The notes: generated by a model from the sequence alone, not told the origin. Shown: positions 1 through 5,882, counted from the first letter of the stretch. The stretch is 8,238 bases of DNA from an uncultured Pirellulales bacterium (GCA_947258835.1 CAMYJY010000222.1:1-8238), one strand, 5' to 3'. Translations and numbers: made by a program.

Positions 1-380
1 CCTGGAGAGAACTTGTAAGCCGGGTTTTGTCAGCGCGGTGGTGCGCGAGGTGATCATTCCTCTAGGGCGACGGTTGCCCGTCGTCTCCAGCAGCCTACCC
101 GAGAGTCTCAGCGAGTCGGACCAACTCTGCTCTCTGTTTGGCCTTGCACCAGGTGGGGTTTACCAAGCCAGACAAGTCACCTCGTCTGCTGGTGCGCTCT
201 TACCGCACCATTTCACCCTTACCGGAAGAGCAAGCTCTTCTGAGGCGGTATCTTTTCTGTGGCACTTTCCCTAGCCTTGCGGCCGGTGGGCGTTACCCAC
301 CACCTTGTCCTGCGGTGCCCGGACTTTCCTCCCGTCCTCATGAGCAGAGGACCGGCGATCACCCAGTTCTCTCCAGGGCC
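1..380 (-). ncRNA. rnpB: RNase P RNA, bacterial type A-like
   Basis: This is the catalytic RNA of RNase P, which removes the 5' leader from pre-tRNAs. Read on the minus strand, all the universal landmarks occur in order. The 5' end CCTGGAGAGAAC (377-366) pairs perfectly with GTTCTCTCCAGG (12-1) to form P1. The conserved GGAGGAAAGTCCGGGC block lies at 332-317. The GGTAAGGGTGAAA and GTGCGGTAAGAGCGCACC blocks lie around 226-197. A GGTAAACCCC element, whose GGT (164-162) matches the loop that binds tRNA 3' CCA, lies in the middle. It is followed by AGGCCAAACAGAGAGCAGAG, and near the 3' end by GACAAAACCCGGCTTA (30-15), which pairs with the first block to form P4. The length of about 380 nt is normal. 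The window starts exactly at the last P1 base, so the mature 3' end may extend a few bases further. The 5' end is inferred from P1 and could be off by 1-3 nt. Open reading frames across this region are shadows. Confidence 0.97.
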
Positions 381-387
381 AAATTCT

Positions 388-416
388 ATTGTAAACGGCG
401 GGCGTCCCAGCGTGTA
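388..416 (-). promoter_or_regulatory. putative rnpB promoter (-10/-35)
   Basis: On the minus strand TACAAT (393-388) matches five of six bases of a sigma70 -10 box. It lies about 7 nt upstream of the inferred RNase P RNA 5' end. Seventeen bases further upstream TACACG (416-411) is a weak -35 (three of six matches to TTGACA). The position relative to the RNA is the main support; the -35 is poor. The promoter sits between the ATGTGAGAT repeat and the RNA, so rnpB appears to have its own start rather than reading through from the radical SAM gene. Confidence 0.5.
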
Positions 417-417
417 G

Positions 418-455
418 GAGATGTGAGATATGATCACATCTCAGATCTCACATAT
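418..455. repeat. ATGTGAGAT-family repeat, copy A
   Basis: ATGTGAGAT (421-429) and its perfect inverse ATCTCACAT (445-453) surround a centre that contains a further inverted core (CACATCTCAG). The same words recur at 3061-3189 and 6331-6350. On the minus strand this copy supplies the last codons (VRSEM) and the TGA stop of the radical SAM gene, and it lies just upstream of the rnpB promoter. It can fold as a 9-bp hairpin with a 15-nt loop, but no T-run follows, so it is not a classical terminator. Confidence 0.75.
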
Positions 456-1414
456 TTCTTGCCTTGCCAGGTGTCGCGGCGCTCAAACTCGGCCGCGATG
501 GCGGCTTGGACCGCTGGTTTGTCCAGGCACCAGCTGGGGCCGACAAAATAGTCTGGCGGGGCGTTGCCGCTAATCCGCTCGACGACCATGGTGGGAGGGA
601 GGAGCTCCAGGAAGTCGACAACGGTCTGGACGTAGTCCTGACGCTCGATCAACTGGACCTCGCCGGCGGCCACTTGCTCGGCCAGCTTGGTATTTTTGAC
701 GCAGTACAAGTTATGCAGTTTGACTGCTCCAATGTTGACGCGGGCCAATTCTCGTGCCGTTGCTAGCATGTCCGCGTGGGATTCACCTGGAAGTCCGAGG
801 ATGGCATGGGCGCTGATTTCAAAACCTCGACCGCGGCTCCGCTCCACCGCCTCCAGGAAGGAATCGTGGTGATGTCCCCGGTTCATCCAGTCCAGGGAGC
901 GATTGTGCATGGTTTGCATGCCGTATTCCACCGAGACATAGTTCTGCTGGGCCAGTTCCTCCAGCAGTGCCAAGACATCTTCGGGCACGCAGTCGCTACG
1001 TGTGCCAATGGCCAGGCCGACGACTTGGGGATGGGACAGTGCCAGCTCGTACAGTGGGCGTAAGACATCGACCGGCGCGTAGGTGTTGGTTGCGGGTTGA
1101 AAGTAGGATAAGTAGTGCTTGCAGTTCTTGTACCGCAACCGCAGACGGGCGATGCTCTGCTCGATTTGCCCCAGGATGTTTGCCCGCGGCAAGCGTCGGC
1201 TGGGACTAAAACTGCGGTTATCGCAAAAGGTGCAACCACCTTTGGCCACCGTGCCGTCCACATTGGGGCAGGTGAATCCGGCATCCAGGCTTATTTTTTG
1301 GACGCGGCTGGAAAAACGCTCTCGGAGGGCGTAATTGTAGGAATAATAGCGGAGGCCCGCCGCCCTCCAGGCCGGTTGGGTGCGGCTGCAAACGGCCGGA
1401 TTGGTTGACGACAT
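434..1414 (-). CDS. Radical SAM protein, YhcC/TIGR01212 family
   Basis: A 326-residue protein of the YhcC-like radical SAM family, whose exact substrate is not settled. The N-terminal block YYSYNYALRERF is followed by FTCPNVDGTVAKGGCTFCDN (residues 47-66). Cys49, Cys61 and Cys64 are the expected ligands of the 4Fe-4S cluster that cleaves S-adenosylmethionine, in the spacing seen in this family. Later blocks also fit: HYLSYFQPATNTYAP, IGTRSDCVPEDVL, EYGMQTMHNRSLDWMNRGH, and the glycine-rich AHAILGLPGE. The length is normal. The ATG at 1414 is chosen because the family's N-terminal block starts about 20 residues in; the upstream Shine-Dalgarno is weak. The gene is divergent from the FHA gene (75 bp apart) and followed by rnpB on the same strand. 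Its last five residues and stop codon are written by the ATGTGAGAT repeat, so the native C-terminus was probably a little different. The family assignment is secure; the function is not. Confidence 0.93.
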   Translation of the reverse strand: MSSTNPAVCSRTQPAWRAAGLRYYSYNYALRERFSSRVQKISLDAGFTCPNVDGTVAKGGCTFCDNRSFSPSRRLPRANILGQIEQSIARLRLRYKNCKHYLSYFQPATNTYAPVDVLRPLYELALSHPQVVGLAIGTRSDCVPEDVLALLEELAQQNYVSVEYGMQTMHNRSLDWMNRGHHHDSFLEAVERSRGRGFEISAHAILGLPGESHADMLATARELARVNIGAVKLHNLYCVKNTKLAEQVAAGEVQLIERQDYVQTVVDFLELLPPTMVVERISGNAPPDYFVGPSWCLDKPAVQAAIAAEFERRDTWQGKKYVRSEM

Positions 1415-1489
1415 GGCAGGAATTGCCTAGAGTGAAATACGGACTAGTTATTCTGAGCTTTGGTTCGTTTTTCGCAAGAGTAAATCGTT

Positions 1490-1987
1490 ATGCATGGTGA
1501 ACTCATCCCCTTGGGTGGTGGTGACCCGATTCCGCTACTGAAAAAACAGTTGTTGGTTGGGCGACGCGAGAGCTGTGACATTGTGTTGCGTTTCGCCAAC
1601 GTTTCGGCCCATCACTGCCAGCTGGTGGTGAACGGTGGCTACTGGTACGTTCGCGACATGCAAAGTCGCAACGGTGTGAAGGTCAACGGGATTCGTGTGC
1701 AGGAGCGGCGCATTGATCCAGGGGATACGGTGTCGGTGGCCAAGCACAATTATGAGTTGCAGTACTCTCCGGCGGATCTCGGGGCCATTGGCCCCCCACC
1801 CGCGGACGATTTGCCAGCTGAGATTATGACCGAATCGCTCTTGTCGCGTGCCGGGCTCAAATCTTCGGAGCCGGTCGGTAGCTATCCTCAAGGTCGTGCT
1901 TCGCAGCGGGAGAAAAACGGTTTCCGCCGCTACGATGTGTTGGACGACAGTGCGGGACAAGTCAATTCGCCAGATCGACCTCTGTGA
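1490..1987 (+). CDS. FHA-domain protein
   Basis: A 165-residue protein with one forkhead-associated domain at about residues 18-93. FHA domains bind phosphothreonine peptides, so this is probably a partner of Ser/Thr kinase signalling, which planctomycetes have in abundance. The binding-loop motifs are present: LLVGRRESCDIVL (Gly24-Arg25), VSAHHCQL (Ser39 with the following His pair), and SRNGVKVNG (Asn61-Gly62). No transmembrane segment, signal peptide or kinase domain is seen. The C-terminal 70 residues are polar and low in structure, ending in a YDVLDDSAGQ-like tail. The start is ATG 1490; upstream there is only a weak AGAG. The end overlaps the likely rsgA start by 38 bp in another frame, which suggests translational coupling. 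From memory, the FHA-then-rsgA order is also seen in related planctomycetes. No membrane or enzymatic function can be claimed. Confidence 0.9.
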   Translation: MHGELIPLGGGDPIPLLKKQLLVGRRESCDIVLRFANVSAHHCQLVVNGGYWYVRDMQSRNGVKVNGIRVQERRIDPGDTVSVAKHNYELQYSPADLGAIGPPPADDLPAEIMTESLLSRAGLKSSEPVGSYPQGRASQREKNGFRRYDVLDDSAGQVNSPDRPL

Positions 1988-3069
1988 GTTGGCCAGGTTG
2001 CGAAAGAATCGCAATGTGCGGCAACGGCAGAATGACTTCACCCGTGCTTTTGAGACGGCTGAGGATGCCGTCCACGATCTGGAAACGGCTCAGAATATCT
2101 CGGGCAAGGGAGAGCTAACCCGCAAACGAACGCTGGCCGGGGCGGAGGTGGTGGAGGATGCTGGCGGCACCCTGATCATGCCGCAGGTGGATACCTCGGT
2201 CTGTCATCTCGGTCGCGTCTTGTGCGTGCAAGGCCTGATAAGTCTGGTGCGGGCGTCGGACGGAACCACACGGCGCTGCGCGACGAGGAGATTGCTCAAG
2301 ACGCTGGCCACGGATCAACGGCATGTGGTGGCCGCGGGGGATATGGTCTGGGTGCGCCCCGAAGGTGCGGTCGAAGGTATTATTGAACGGGTGGAACCGA
2401 GGCATGGCGTGCTGTGCCGCACCAGCCGCCAGCGGCAGCAGGTGTTGGTCGCCAATGTCGATCAGGTGTTGGTCGTGGTCTCCGCGGCGCAGCCGCGATT
2501 GAAGCCCAATCTGCTGGATCGTTATTTGATCACAGCGGAGAAGGCGTCGATCGAGCCTATTGTCTGCATCAACAAAGTCGATCTGGTCGATACGGCCAGC
2601 CTGCAGCCCGTGGTGGGGGTTTACAGTCAGTTGGGCTATTGCGTGCTGCTGCTTTCCGCGCTTACCGGTTGTGGCTTAGAACGTTTACGGCAGCTGCTGA
2701 AAGATCGTCAAACGGCGGTGACGGGGCAGAGTGGTGTGGGCAAATCCAGCCTCTTGAATGCGATGGAACCGGGCCTGCAGCAGCGGGTGCAAACGCACCA
2801 CCACCGCCGAGCTGATCCCGCTATCCCAGGGCGGTTTTGTCGTGGATACGCCGGGGATCCGGCAGTTCGAGTTGTGGGATGTGATTCCGGCCGAGGTTGC
2901 CGGTTTCTTTCGTGACCTGCGTCCCTATGTCAGCCACTGTCGGTATCCCGACTGCACCCATACGCACGAGCAGCCCTGTGCCGTCAAAGATGCGGTGGCA
3001 GACGGCTATATCAACGTCCGCCGCTACGAAAGCTACCTGCAGATTTGCGCAACCCACGGTGGGATGTGA
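1950..3069 (+). pseudogene. rsgA: RsgA GTPase gene, frameshifted in switch I
   Basis: Codes for the circularly permuted GTPase RsgA (YjeQ/YloQ), which acts in late 30S subunit maturation. An N-terminal basic region (RLRKNRNVRQRQNDFTR) leads into an OB-fold (about GRVLCVQGLISLVR to AGDMVWVRPEG). The GTPase motifs follow in permuted order: G4 NKVD (Asn208, base 2571), LLSALTGCGLERL, and G1 GQSGVGKSSLLNAM (2724-2765). The frame then breaks at about 2786-2793. Downstream the protein continues in the +1 frame with KRTTTAELIPL, GGFVVDTPGIRQFELWD (G3 at 2845), and the zinc site C-x4-C-x-H-x5-C (2938-2979). About ten residues expected between LQQRVQ and the TTT of switch I are absent, consistent with loss of roughly 35 nt. 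Everything else is intact, so this is either a very recent mutation or a sequencing/assembly error. The start is uncertain: GTG 1950 is preferred (GGA 6 nt upstream); ATG 1935 is the alternative. The stop TGA comes from the ATGTGAGAT repeat. Confidence 0.88.
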
Positions 3070-3104
3070 GATGTTAGATGTGAGATGTGAGATATTTGAT
3101 GTAT
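3061..3104 (+). repeat. ATGTGAGAT-family repeat, copy B
   Basis: GGGATGTGAGAT, AGATGTGAGAT and a further GTGAGAT follow each other, then ATTTGATGTATG. The first unit supplies the ATG-TGA that ends rsgA. It is the left arm of an inverted repeat with copy C. The 12-nt unit 3061-3072 pairs perfectly with 3178-3189. After a 3x3 mismatch, 3076-3086 pairs perfectly with 3164-3174. Confidence 0.8.
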
Positions 3105-3140
3105 GTTTAATACGATGCCGTCTCGGCAGTGCCAGCAACT

Positions 3141-3189
3141 TGCAAATAACACCCACATCATAAATCTCACATCTGAGATCTCACATCCC
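3141..3189 (-). repeat. ATGTGAGAT-family repeat, copy C
   Basis: On the minus strand this reads GGGATGTGAGAT, CTC, AGATGTGAGAT, then a TTATGATGTGGGTGTTATTTGC tail. The tail matches copy D (6350-6370) except for one base in the GTGGGTGTTATTTGC region and its flanks, which makes these two the most complete copies. It begins within the last base of the M42 stop codon. Together with copy B it forms a long imperfect hairpin between two convergent genes, with a loop of 77 nt. No T-run follows on either side, so a role as a bidirectional terminator is possible but not shown. Confidence 0.8.
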
Positions 3190-4250
3190 TACTTGGGTGT
3201 GAAATCGGCGTCGGCTGTGATGTGTGTGGCAAAGTTGGCCAAGAGATCCGCGCAGGCATCGAGGTCTTTGAGGGAGACCATTTCGACCGCGCTGTGCATG
3301 TAGCGATTGGGGACGCTCACCAGGCCTGCCGCCACGCCTGCCCGTGACAGCTGGATGGCATTGGCATCGGTGCCCGTGCCCCGGCCGATCGCGCCCCATT
3401 GGCAGGGAATTTCCGCCGTGGTACTGGCCTCCCGCAGCCGCTCGACGACCTGCGGGTTCATATTGGGGCCCCGATAAATTACGGGCCCGCCTCCCAAGCG
3501 GATATCGCCTTCCTGGTTCTTCTCGATGGTGGGGCAGTCGGTGGCGTGGGTCACGTCAACCGCGATGCCAACCTGCGGATCGACGCCATAGGCGCTGGTG
3601 GTGGCGCCGCGGAGGCCCACTTCTTCTTGCACCGTGGCCACGGCGTAGAGGGCGACCTCTAGCCCCTGCTGCTGCGCGCGGCGGAGGGCCTCCAGGCACA
3701 CCCACAGGCCCGTTTTGTCATCCATGCCGGGAGAGTTCGCCAAGTCATTGAGCATTTCTTGATAGCCCAGGGCCAGGGTGACCGGATCGCCAATCCGTAC
3801 CAGCTCGGCCGCTTCGGCTTGGGACTTGGCGCCGATGTCCAGCCACAAATCTTTGGCTTTGACCACCTGTTTCCGCTCATCCTCGTCAAGCAAGTGGATG
3901 GGTTTGCGGGCAATGACTGCCGGGACGGCGCCTTGGGAAGTGTAGATGGTCATCCGCTGGCCGATGAGTTGCTGGGGATCCCAGCCACCAATGGTGTTGG
4001 TGTAGATATAACCTTCCTCGTCGATATGTGTCACGAGCAGGCCAATTTGATCGGCATGCCCGGCAAACATCACCCGGAGCGGCGCTCCGGGATTGCAGCA
4101 GGCAATTACGTTGCCGTGCAAATCGGTGCGGACCTCGTCCGCAAACCCGCTGACATAGTCGCGGACCAAGTCCTGCACGGGCTGCTCGTAGCCGGAGGGA
4201 CTGGGGGTTTCGAGAATATTTTGAAAGAACTTTTTGGCGGTAGCTTCCAT
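3189..4250 (-). CDS. M42 family metallopeptidase
   Basis: A 353-residue cytosolic dinuclear-metal aminopeptidase of family M42 (TET/FrvX/YsdC type). These form large assemblies that trim peptides. The metal and catalytic residues expected for the family are all visible: FAGHADQIG (His65 ligand, Asp67), GMDDKTG (Asp177 bridging), VQEEVGLRGA (Glu209 catalytic base, Glu210 ligand), AVDVTHATD (Asp232 ligand), and RYMHSAVEM (His319 ligand). The insert between His65 and Asp177 carries the usual beta-rich domain (about residues 75-165). The length is normal. No signal peptide is seen. The start is ATG 4250, with GGAA five bases upstream and the family-typical N-terminus FFQNILETPSPSG close by. The gene converges on rsgA and diverges from the Cys-rich gene. 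The stop TAG lies directly against repeat copy C. The substrate preference (glutamyl, aspartyl or general) cannot be told from sequence. It has often been misannotated as an endoglucanase; the peptidase call is secure. Confidence 0.95.
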   Translation of the reverse strand: MEATAKKFFQNILETPSPSGYEQPVQDLVRDYVSGFADEVRTDLHGNVIACCNPGAPLRVMFAGHADQIGLLVTHIDEEGYIYTNTIGGWDPQQLIGQRMTIYTSQGAVPAVIARKPIHLLDEDERKQVVKAKDLWLDIGAKSQAEAAELVRIGDPVTLALGYQEMLNDLANSPGMDDKTGLWVCLEALRRAQQQGLEVALYAVATVQEEVGLRGATTSAYGVDPQVGIAVDVTHATDCPTIEKNQEGDIRLGGGPVIYRGPNMNPQVVERLREASTTAEIPCQWGAIGRGTGTDANAIQLSRAGVAAGLVSVPNRYMHSAVEMVSLKDLDACADLLANFATHITADADFTPK

Positions 4251-4278
4251 GGTGTTTCCAGGGTCAAGGCGGGGTCAA

Positions 4279-4357
4279 GGGGTCAGGCACATTTTTTCGG
4301 CGGCTGTGCTGGTGTGGGTAGCAGGGCTCGGCGCGCCGAAAAAATGAGCCAGACCCC
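4279..4357. repeat. REP-like palindrome, GGGGTCAGGCACATTTTTT type
   Basis: The left arm 4279-4302 (GGGGTCAGGCAC, T6, CGGCG) is the reverse complement of the right arm 4334-4357 (CGCCG, A6, TGAGCCAGACCCC) except for two A-A mismatches, around a loop of about 31 nt. Further GGGGTCA words stand just outside at 4271-4277 and 4376-4382, with GGGTCAAGG at 4261. Palindromes of this GGGGTCTGGCTCATTTTT kind are dispersed in many bacterial genomes and are commonly linked to REP-associated tyrosine transposases. No such transposase is in this window. It lies in the divergent gap upstream of the M42 gene. Read in either direction the arm contains a short T-run inside the stem, not after it. Confidence 0.75.
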
Positions 4358-4546
4358 GTGGCCCCCCGTAAAGTCGGGGTCAGGCCCTGCCGCCAGTGCT
4401 AGCTGACAGCATCGAAACTATGAATTTATGTCGATTCTAACGATTTTGTGGCCTGATGCGAACCTCTCCGCCGATAAATCACGACCAGCAGGGCTACGGA
4501 TCTCTTTGAGAGGGTGACGTGGCTTAATGGCAATCAGCACGCGGGA
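4358..4546. other. Divergent intergenic region, presumed promoters
   Basis: This is the rest of the gap between the M42 gene (minus) and the Cys-rich gene (plus). An AT-richer stretch at about 4417-4450 (AACTATGAATTTATGTCGATT and following) stands out against the GC-rich surroundings and is the most likely place for promoters of one or both genes. No -35/-10 pair is good enough to call. No RNA gene or terminator is seen. A partial GGGGTCAGG word at 4376-4384 belongs to the REP-like cluster. Confidence 0.4.
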
Positions 4547-4561
4547 GCGAGGAAGGGTACC

Positions 4562-4657
4562 ATGGCAGCGCGAAACGGTTTTTTATTGGTATTGGGGATT
4601 GCCTGTGTGGCAAGGCGAGGAAAGGTACCATGGCAGCGCGAAACAGTTTTTTATTGA
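4562..4657 (+). CDS. Short upstream ORF from duplicated leader
   Basis: ATG 4562 opens a 31-codon frame. It repeats the signal-peptide start of the gene below (MAARNGFLLVLGIACVA), then runs out of frame through the second copy to TGA at 4655-4657. It overlaps the start of the Cys-rich gene by 28 bp. The ribosome-binding site is as good as that of the real gene, so it is probably translated if the transcript begins upstream of it. It could then lower or couple expression of the downstream gene. Equally, it may be just a by-product of the duplication. No independent function is claimed. Confidence 0.4.
   Translation: MAARNGFLLVLGIACVARRGKVPWQRETVFY
4617..4625 (+). promoter_or_regulatory. Ribosome-binding site deciding the 4630 start
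   Basis: GAGGAAAGG stands 4 nt before ATG 4630, with the GAGG core 9 nt away. It is one of the few strong Shine-Dalgarno sites in the window and decides this start over the longer frame that opens at 4527. The same site occurs 68 bp upstream before ATG 4562. Confidence 0.7.
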
Positions 4658-5112
4658 TGTTGGGGATTGCCTGTGTGGCAAGCGTTGGCTGCTGCGGCTG
4701 CCTCCGCCAAGCGGGATGCGGTTACGCGGGCGCGGCTTTCGGCGGCGCGAGTTGCGGATGTCCGGCAGAGGCCTCCTGCAGTTGTCCAGCTCCAGCTTGT
4801 GGCTTAGCCGAGGCCTCCTGTGGTGTCCCAGCCGCGGTGGGTTGCGGCACGCCTGTGGTCGGGCAGTGTCGACTACTGCAACGCATTCGCAATGCGCTGT
4901 GGGGGCACCGAGTGGGTTGTGGCTATCCAGCCAGTTGTGGTTGCCCAACGTATGCTGGGGAGTGGCAAGGCGACCTCAGTCCCACTCCTGCCGTAGGTGC
5001 TCCTCTCAGTGGCTCTCGGGGAGGAACGCACGGGCGACGTCAGAGTCTAGCCCGCAGGCAGCAGTTGAACGACAACCTGCTGTTCACCGACGAGGCACCG
5101 ACCGGCTATTGA
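4630..5112 (+). CDS. Cys-rich secreted protein, unknown function
   Basis: A 160-residue protein of no recognised family. Residues 1-20 (MAARNSFLLMLGIACVASVG) look like a short Sec signal peptide. A lipoprotein signal is doubtful, because the residues before Cys21 (SVG) do not fit a lipobox well. The region 15-105 holds all 16 cysteines, in CCGC, CGC, CSC and CGCP clusters spaced by Ala/Gly/Pro-rich stretches. Between them lies a short helical piece (LLQRIRNALWGHR, about 82-94). A YAGEW motif follows at about 108-112. The C-terminal 45 residues lack cysteine, are basic and polar (RRQSLARRQQ), and end in EAPTGY. Disulfide cross-linking or metal binding in the envelope is a guess from composition. 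Similar small Cys/Gly-rich exported proteins are common in planctomycetes, whose outer layers are protein-rich. The gene's leader is tandemly duplicated. Its end overlaps the end of the convergent tatD gene by 7 bp. Coding is supported by the strong ribosome-binding site and the conserved signal peptide. Confidence 0.8.
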   Translation: MAARNSFLLMLGIACVASVGCCGCLRQAGCGYAGAAFGGASCGCPAEASCSCPAPACGLAEASCGVPAAVGCGTPVVGQCRLLQRIRNALWGHRVGCGYPASCGCPTYAGEWQGDLSPTPAVGAPLSGSRGGTHGRRQSLARRQQLNDNLLFTDEAPTGY

Positions 5113-5882
5113 AGTCCAAACAAACGTTCCGCGTTGGCCGTTGTCTGCTGGGCCAATTGCTCCAGAGAGAGGCCGCGGAGCTCGGCCAGACACGCGGCGG
5201 TGTGTGGTAAGTAGCTCGGTTCGTTCGGGCGCTTGCCGCGGACGGGTACCGGAGAGAGATACGGACTATCCGTCTCGATCAGTAGCCGGTCTAGAGGGAT
5301 GATGCGGGCGCAATCTCTGAGGGGCGCCGCGTTTTTAAAGGTGAGCATACCTGCAAAGCTAATATGCAAGTCCAACTCGACGCAGGCGGCTGCCAGCGTC
5401 GCATCGCCTGTAAAGGAGTGCATCACGCCTTGGAGCTTGCCGCACTGCTGGTGGGCCGCGCGGAGCATCTCCAAGATTTCCGCCTCGCAGTCCCGCATAT
5501 GGACAATAAACGGTAGCTCCCGCTTGGCCGCCAGCTGGATGTGGCGCTCAAAATAATCTTGTTGGTCCGGAAAGGGTGTGTGATCCCAATACCGGTCCAG
5601 GCCGGTCTCGCCAATCGCCACGACGCCAGGTTCACCCGCCAACTGCTCAATCCGCGACCAATCCGAGGCCTGGGCCTGCGCTACGTAGTTGGGTTGAATT
5701 CCCACGGCGGCGTAAACCCCGGTATACTCCCGGGCAATGGCGAGGCACTTTTCGCTTTCGGCCACGGAGCAACCGACGGCGATGAGCTGCGTCACCCCGG
5801 CCGCTCGCGCCCGTTGCACGATTTCCGGACGACACGCGTCAAATTCTGCTTGATCAATATGCGTGTGGGTGTCGAAGAGCAT
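5106..5882 (-). CDS. tatD: TatD family metal-dependent hydrolase/DNase
   Basis: A 258-residue TIM-barrel hydrolase of the TatD/YcfH family. Members act as metal-dependent 3'-5' exonucleases or as D-aminoacyl-tRNA deacylase-like enzymes; the precise role here is open. The metal-site motifs are present: DTHTHID (His6, His8), GETGLDRY (Glu92), FIVHMRD (His128), VMHSFTGD (His155), and LIETDSPYLSP (Asp205). One small departure is GIQPN at 61-65, where many family members have GxHPH. The length is normal. The start ATG 5882 gives the standard MLFDTHTHID N-terminus. A TTG at 5894 would add four residues and overlap the upstream stop by 4 nt (TTGA), which would suit translational coupling. The upstream gene ends 8 nt before ATG 5882, so the two are very likely co-transcribed. 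The 3' end overlaps the convergent Cys-rich gene by 7 bp, and no terminator is visible between them. Confidence 0.95.
   Translation of the reverse strand: MLFDTHTHIDQAEFDACRPEIVQRARAAGVTQLIAVGCSVAESEKCLAIAREYTGVYAAVGIQPNYVAQAQASDWSRIEQLAGEPGVVAIGETGLDRYWDHTPFPDQQDYFERHIQLAAKRELPFIVHMRDCEAEILEMLRAAHQQCGKLQGVMHSFTGDATLAAACVELDLHISFAGMLTFKNAAPLRDCARIIPLDRLLIETDSPYLSPVPVRGKRPNEPSYLPHTAACLAELRGLSLEQLAQQTTANAERLFGLQ

Larger units (their letters stand above)
4547..4682 (+). repeat. 68-bp tandem duplication of a gene leader
   Basis: Units 4547-4614 and 4615-4682 are adjacent direct copies identical at 64 of 68 positions. Differences are at 4555/4623, 4577/4645, 4589/4657 and 4591/4659. Each unit holds a GAGGAA(A/G)GG ribosome-binding site, the ATG of MAARN(G/S)FLL(V/M)LGIACVA, and most of a signal peptide. 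Because 68 is not a multiple of three, the first start is out of frame with the second and runs only to a stop at 4657. The second unit is the functional start of the Cys-rich gene. Confidence 0.95.

Noticed and set aside
421..453. CRISPR array made of ATGTGAGAT repeats
   Set aside because: The units are short, irregular and directly adjacent or inverted. There are no spacers of regular length and no cas genes.
38..551. Plus- and minus-strand ORFs of 72-137 codons at 38-274, 138-551 and 219-437
   Set aside because: They lie over the RNase P RNA, whose conserved blocks and closing P1 helix explain the sequence. The proteins show no domain and have odd composition.
464..1408. Plus-strand ORFs opposite the radical SAM gene (464-766, 776-1063, 967-1209, 1115-1408)
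   Set aside because: They are antisense shadows of a gene with clear family motifs; no ribosome-binding sites or domains.
1848..1949. Extension of the rsgA frame upstream to ATG 1848
   Set aside because: It overlaps the FHA coding region by 140 bp, and the extra residues do not resemble an RsgA N-terminus.
3344..4406. Large plus-strand ORFs over the M42 gene (3344-3751, 3759-4406)
   Set aside because: They are GC-rich antisense shadows; the minus-strand frame has the complete M42 metal site.
5095..5120. Terminator between the Cys-rich gene and tatD
   Set aside because: The two genes overlap by 7 bp, and no stem followed by a T-run is visible there.
4527..5210. 227-codon plus-strand frame from 4527
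   Set aside because: It runs out of frame through both leader copies and the Cys-rich gene. The strong ribosome-binding site and signal peptide support the frame starting at 4630 instead.
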